From contig JAXMBL010000004.1 of NCBI GenBank assembly GCA_046349915.1, positions 1,302,001 to 1,366,000 of the forward strand: a DNA stretch of 64,000 bases, in the 5' to 3' direction. Source of the DNA: CAIXSC01 sp046349915. GTDB taxonomy: Bacteria; Planctomycetota; Planctomycetia; Pirellulales; Pirellulaceae. The notes beneath the pieces are model-generated. The model was not told the origin of the DNA, searched no databases, and saw nothing but the letters and a program-made list of their open reading frames with translations. Positions 62,101 through 64,000 of this stretch are shown piece by piece. Every line of letters begins with the position of its first letter. The stretch's first letter is position 1. A program made the translations under genes and the position numbers.

Positions 62101-64000
62101 ACCGCGAATTCGAGCGTGGGACGCACGGAGTTCTCCCTTCGCTTCCGCACTCTAGTGAATCTCTCCGAGCAAGATGCGAACAACTCGATTGCTCAAGCGA
62201 CCTATCTCGGAACCGCGCTCGATGGAGATCGTTACAACGATCTGGCTATTGTTGGATCGACCGATCAAGACTTCTATCGCTTCACCCTGAATAGCTCGCT
62301 GGGGAGACCGACGCACGTCAGCGTGATTTCCCGTTACGCCGCGGGCGCCCTGTTTGTTCAATTGATCAACGCCACGACCGGCGCCTCCATCAATCAACCG
62401 GCAGGCACTTCCGATATCAGGACCATGTCGCTGGCCAGTCTGCCCGATGGAGATTACGGCTTACGCATCGAGGCGGAAAACACCGGCATCCAGAATAAGT
62501 ACGACATCGCATTCGGCACGATTGTGCCGCGGCAAGCCGAGGTCAGTCCGAATCGGATTGCGTTTCGATTGGACACTCGGCCGAATGCCAACGTGACGGT
62601 GAACTTTACGTCGAGCAATTCGAAGCAAGGCGCCGTTTCCCCCAGCTCACTCGTGTTTACGCCGGCGAATTGGGATGTCTATCAACTCTTGACCGTGACG
62701 CCTCTCGATGACGGGCTCTTTGGTAGCGACGTAACGTATACCGTGACGGGAAAAGCGACCAGCAGCGATCCGGCTTACCAGAATCATGTGGTGACAGCTT
62801 CCGTCACCAACGTCGATCGCGGCGATTTCGTTCAGCCGGAAGAGATCGATACGCAAGACGAACAGGGGATGCCCGTCGTCACCATTTCACCCCTGGCGAA
62901 ATCCGCGATCACGGAGGGATTGACGGCGCAGGCCTTCCGCTTGACGTTGGATAAAGCGTTTACTCAAACGACCACGGTCACGGTCGACTTCTCGCGCGGA
63001 ACGGCAGTGGAAGGAGTCAATTTCCGGATGAGCGACGGATCGCTATCCCCCTACGCGGTGGTCTTTCCAGCGGGCGTGACCCAACGCGATGTGACGATCA
63101 CCACCAGCCGGGACCAAGTGCAACGAACCGCCCAGAGCGAACCGCTGACCATTCGCGCAACGGTGCTGGATGGAGATGGATACCGGCCTGCTCGCACCGC
63201 CGACCCTGGATACTCGGCGGCCGTCTCGCTGTCCGAGGTCGACCAAGCCGGCTTTTCCGTCATCCACGAATCGGGAGATCTCGCCTCGGCAAGGATCGCC
63301 AACTCCGACGAATTCAGCAAGGCCGCGACTCGTTATCGCATTGCTTTAACGAGCAAGCCGAAGGCTGATGTTTTCGTCCCCATCGCCAGTTCAGATCCCA
63401 CTGAGGGATTGATCAAGATGGATCTTTCCCAAGCAGGCGCCGCGCAGGTCGTGTTGCGCTTCACGCCTGACAACTGGAGTCTTTATCAGACCTTTTATGT
63501 ACAGGGCGTTGACGACCCGATTGTCGATGGGATCGTCTCGTATCAGTTTGTGGTGAGCGCGGATGGAGACGATGACGTCTATCGAGCGCTCAAGCCAGCG
63601 TCGTTCTCCGCGTCGAACGGCGACGACGATGTTGCGGGCATCACGGTCACTTCGCCTCAGGCCACGGTAGATGGTCGGACCAATGTTTTCAGCGTTCGGC
63701 TGAATAATCCTCCCGTGGGTGAAGTGCGGGTCAATATGACGCCGCGAAATGACCAAGCGTCGATCAATGGCGAGCGAGCGGGGGAAACGGCGACGCTGGT
63801 CTTCACCGCCTTGAATTGGAATGTCGCGCAACTTGTGAAAGTTGTCGCGAACGACGACAAGGTGGTCGAATATTTCCATACCAGTCAGATCGACTTCAAA
63901 GTCGATACCGGGCGCATCGTGCCCGACGCGCCTGGCATCGATAACTCGACGTCCGCGACCGCTATCCATCTTGGGGACATCAAGGGAGGATTGCGTATTG
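59110..64000 (+). CDS. Giant LEPR-XLL surface protein with LamG, Calx-beta and PPC domains (5' part)
   Basis: From ATG 59110 the frame stays open for 1630 codons to the window edge. The N-terminus is basic, without an ordinary signal peptide, and has a LEPR-XLL-like motif (VESLETRSLMA, residues 39-49). Next comes a LamG/concanavalin-A-like domain at about 60-285 (FTMEAWVYPKPG, WNHLAVTYDGDRVQMFVNG). Calx-beta-like modules lie at about 550-655 and 1250-1350. Two PPC-like domains lie at about 895-1000 and 1018-1130 (AAEPNNTVATATALG; SEQDANNSIAQATYLG). A repeated module L.FT..NW....L..V...DD recurs (LVFTPANWDVYQLLTVTP, LRFTPDNWSLYQTFYVQG, LVFTALNWNVAQLVKVVA). It is probably a secreted, Ca-dependent adhesin or matrix protein. 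The end is unseen. A kinase gene precedes it. Confidence 0.88.
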   Translation, partial: MSHSLNSLLGKLGARRARKSDKSGAELRRLRRATRSLAVESLETRSLMAVVSLGDVVPLAEGFGYGSTIAGLGKAIDLSAPNHYVSVRFSNAGNAIRESGKFTMEAWVYPKPGQTDGLIWNYGSAYSLHRVGDTGLRFVMPRIGIYDRKDIGIDLTANKVMTADAWNHLAVTYDGDRVQMFVNGVEVAASVPFNPDPVPLRLYPIDALRLLGTPVQGTSNNHAGAMDEIRIWSVARTQAEIQGSMLTPLLGDEPGLIGYWNFDNPNPDFKDQQLDLTPSANIMYNTGAGELLNAAPQIGYVDVLLDEKVQDSRGLWVAFNVTGGTATHGDDFTASAFRKVSNIPSTERNGVIIPKGANSGRIYFVARPDAIVEPTESFTVSLAPYSFSGQTNSDYVIGSQSSKNVSIVDSGAYRVGAAVLDSRGREVTSSSPLYVDPVTKTATFSVRLTSEPDFPGFSPENALIKLNATTAGVDNGRGASSELVLVFDPSNWDQLKPFTLTSVQGAGVITLTSVGALSYLSQPISFPYTLIPPTDARVQEANPIDVAPVKPTVNLALGTGVLEGSELPGRAVVVLNTPAPVGGLDVFYSVTSTAREGVDFQRLPGVIHVEEGQREATIPVMAIDNRIAHGNRAVTIQLGTTSSTYLVGANSRVDVPLIDDDKARVVAVNSQTIDLTQAKDVKRVPVAGEEITLPFTLNDDTKAPLGTVGVYDSPSWTYSGALGGSFTAGQFDADRLEFVLGATADASAKIRVRVTPTDENGQPTVRLVKTGADGVNSVATASVLDATSGTGTRLRGGSLSTPQLPMIVDDNTLEWSLAGLPAGTYQIILATTPNLSSILTNPGTSTGVSFRYNAEFTSNPAAPYQVFTTTTVSSFSDNYTPLVTSEPLPTAILAAEPNNTVATATALGTAYDEQLVTSQVLDVNSDVDIYRFKLDAAAGRPDTLVAEFLRPTGGVNPLLLDILNPDGSVRINAAARSQNQYVSLASLPDGEYFARVRTANSSVGRTEFSLRFRTLVNLSEQDANNSIAQATYLGTALDGDRYNDLAIVGSTDQDFYRFTLNSSLGRPTHVSVISRYAAGALFVQLINATTGASINQPAGTSDIRTMSLASLPDGDYGLRIEAENTGIQNKYDIAFGTIVPRQAEVSPNRIAFRLDTRPNANVTVNFTSSNSKQGAVSPSSLVFTPANWDVYQLLTVTPLDDGLFGSDVTYTVTGKATSSDPAYQNHVVTASVTNVDRGDFVQPEEIDTQDEQGMPVVTISPLAKSAITEGLTAQAFRLTLDKAFTQTTTVTVDFSRGTAVEGVNFRMSDGSLSPYAVVFPAGVTQRDVTITTSRDQVQRTAQSEPLTIRATVLDGDGYRPARTADPGYSAAVSLSEVDQAGFSVIHESGDLASARIANSDEFSKAATRYRIALTSKPKADVFVPIASSDPTEGLIKMDLSQAGAAQVVLRFTPDNWSLYQTFYVQGVDDPIVDGIVSYQFVVSADGDDDVYRALKPASFSASNGDDDVAGITVTSPQATVDGRTNVFSVRLNNPPVGEVRVNMTPRNDQASINGERAGETATLVFTALNWNVAQLVKVVANDDKVVEYFHTSQIDFKVDTGRIVPDAPGIDNSTSATAIHLGDIKGGLRI

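Overview
The window looks like a chromosomal segment of a planctomycete, most likely from the Pirellulales or a neighbouring group. The evidence is gene content: DUF1501 and PVC-type cytochrome genes in tandem, a DUF1559 prepilin-like gene, Ser/Thr kinases with N-terminal zinc ribbons fused to WD40 or FGE-like domains, planctomycete-style ECF sigma factors, very large surface proteins with LEPR-XLL-like N-termini, and formylmethanofuran/H4MPT C1 genes (fhcA, fhcC). I see no tRNA, rRNA, CRISPR array, transposase or phage gene.

Layout. 0-5.5 kb (+): the tail of an unknown gene, then a GAF-HlyD membrane protein, a periplasmic HlyD adaptor and a PqqD-like/M50 metalloprotease/HlyD protein, which look like one export or processing operon. 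5.5-7.26 kb: an inverted-repeat element, a minus-strand secreted protein and a 0.5-kb leader with a sigma-54-like box and a hairpin. 7.26-27 kb (+): a 4385-residue repeat adhesin, a 2013-residue kinase/WD40 protein and a 147-residue protein, closely spaced. 27-33 kb: fhcC, an ECF sigma factor, uvrC and a DinB-like gene (all -), then fhcA (+). 33-43.4 kb (mostly -): a porin, an arylsulfatase with foreign-looking codon use, a truncated DUF1559 gene, a small unknown gene, an RNase HII-like protein, and a Ycf48/CBM9-like protein overlapping a small partner. 43.6-45 kb (+): a methyltransferase and a ferritin-like protein. 45-45.9 kb: a gene-free repeat patch. 45.9-55.2 kb (-): a small membrane protein, a LURP-one/scramblase-like protein, a DUF1501 plus cytochrome/HEAT pair, a very cysteine-rich secreted protein, and an operon of a 78-aa protein, aroB and a TRASH-domain protein. 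55.4-64 kb (+): a small membrane-anchored protein, an ECF sigma factor, a kinase/FGE-like protein and the first 1630 codons of a second LEPR-XLL giant protein that runs off the window.

How the parts may fit together. The most interesting theme is surface-protein production. The GAF/HlyD/M50 operon lies just upstream of a giant adhesin. Both giant LEPR-XLL genes sit beside a Ser/Thr kinase with a zinc-ribbon N-terminus, one kinase after its giant and one before. A working hypothesis is that the export operon and the kinases control secretion or assembly of these giant proteins. This is inferred from gene order and domains only. fhcA and fhcC imply an H4MPT-linked C1 pathway whose other genes lie elsewhere.
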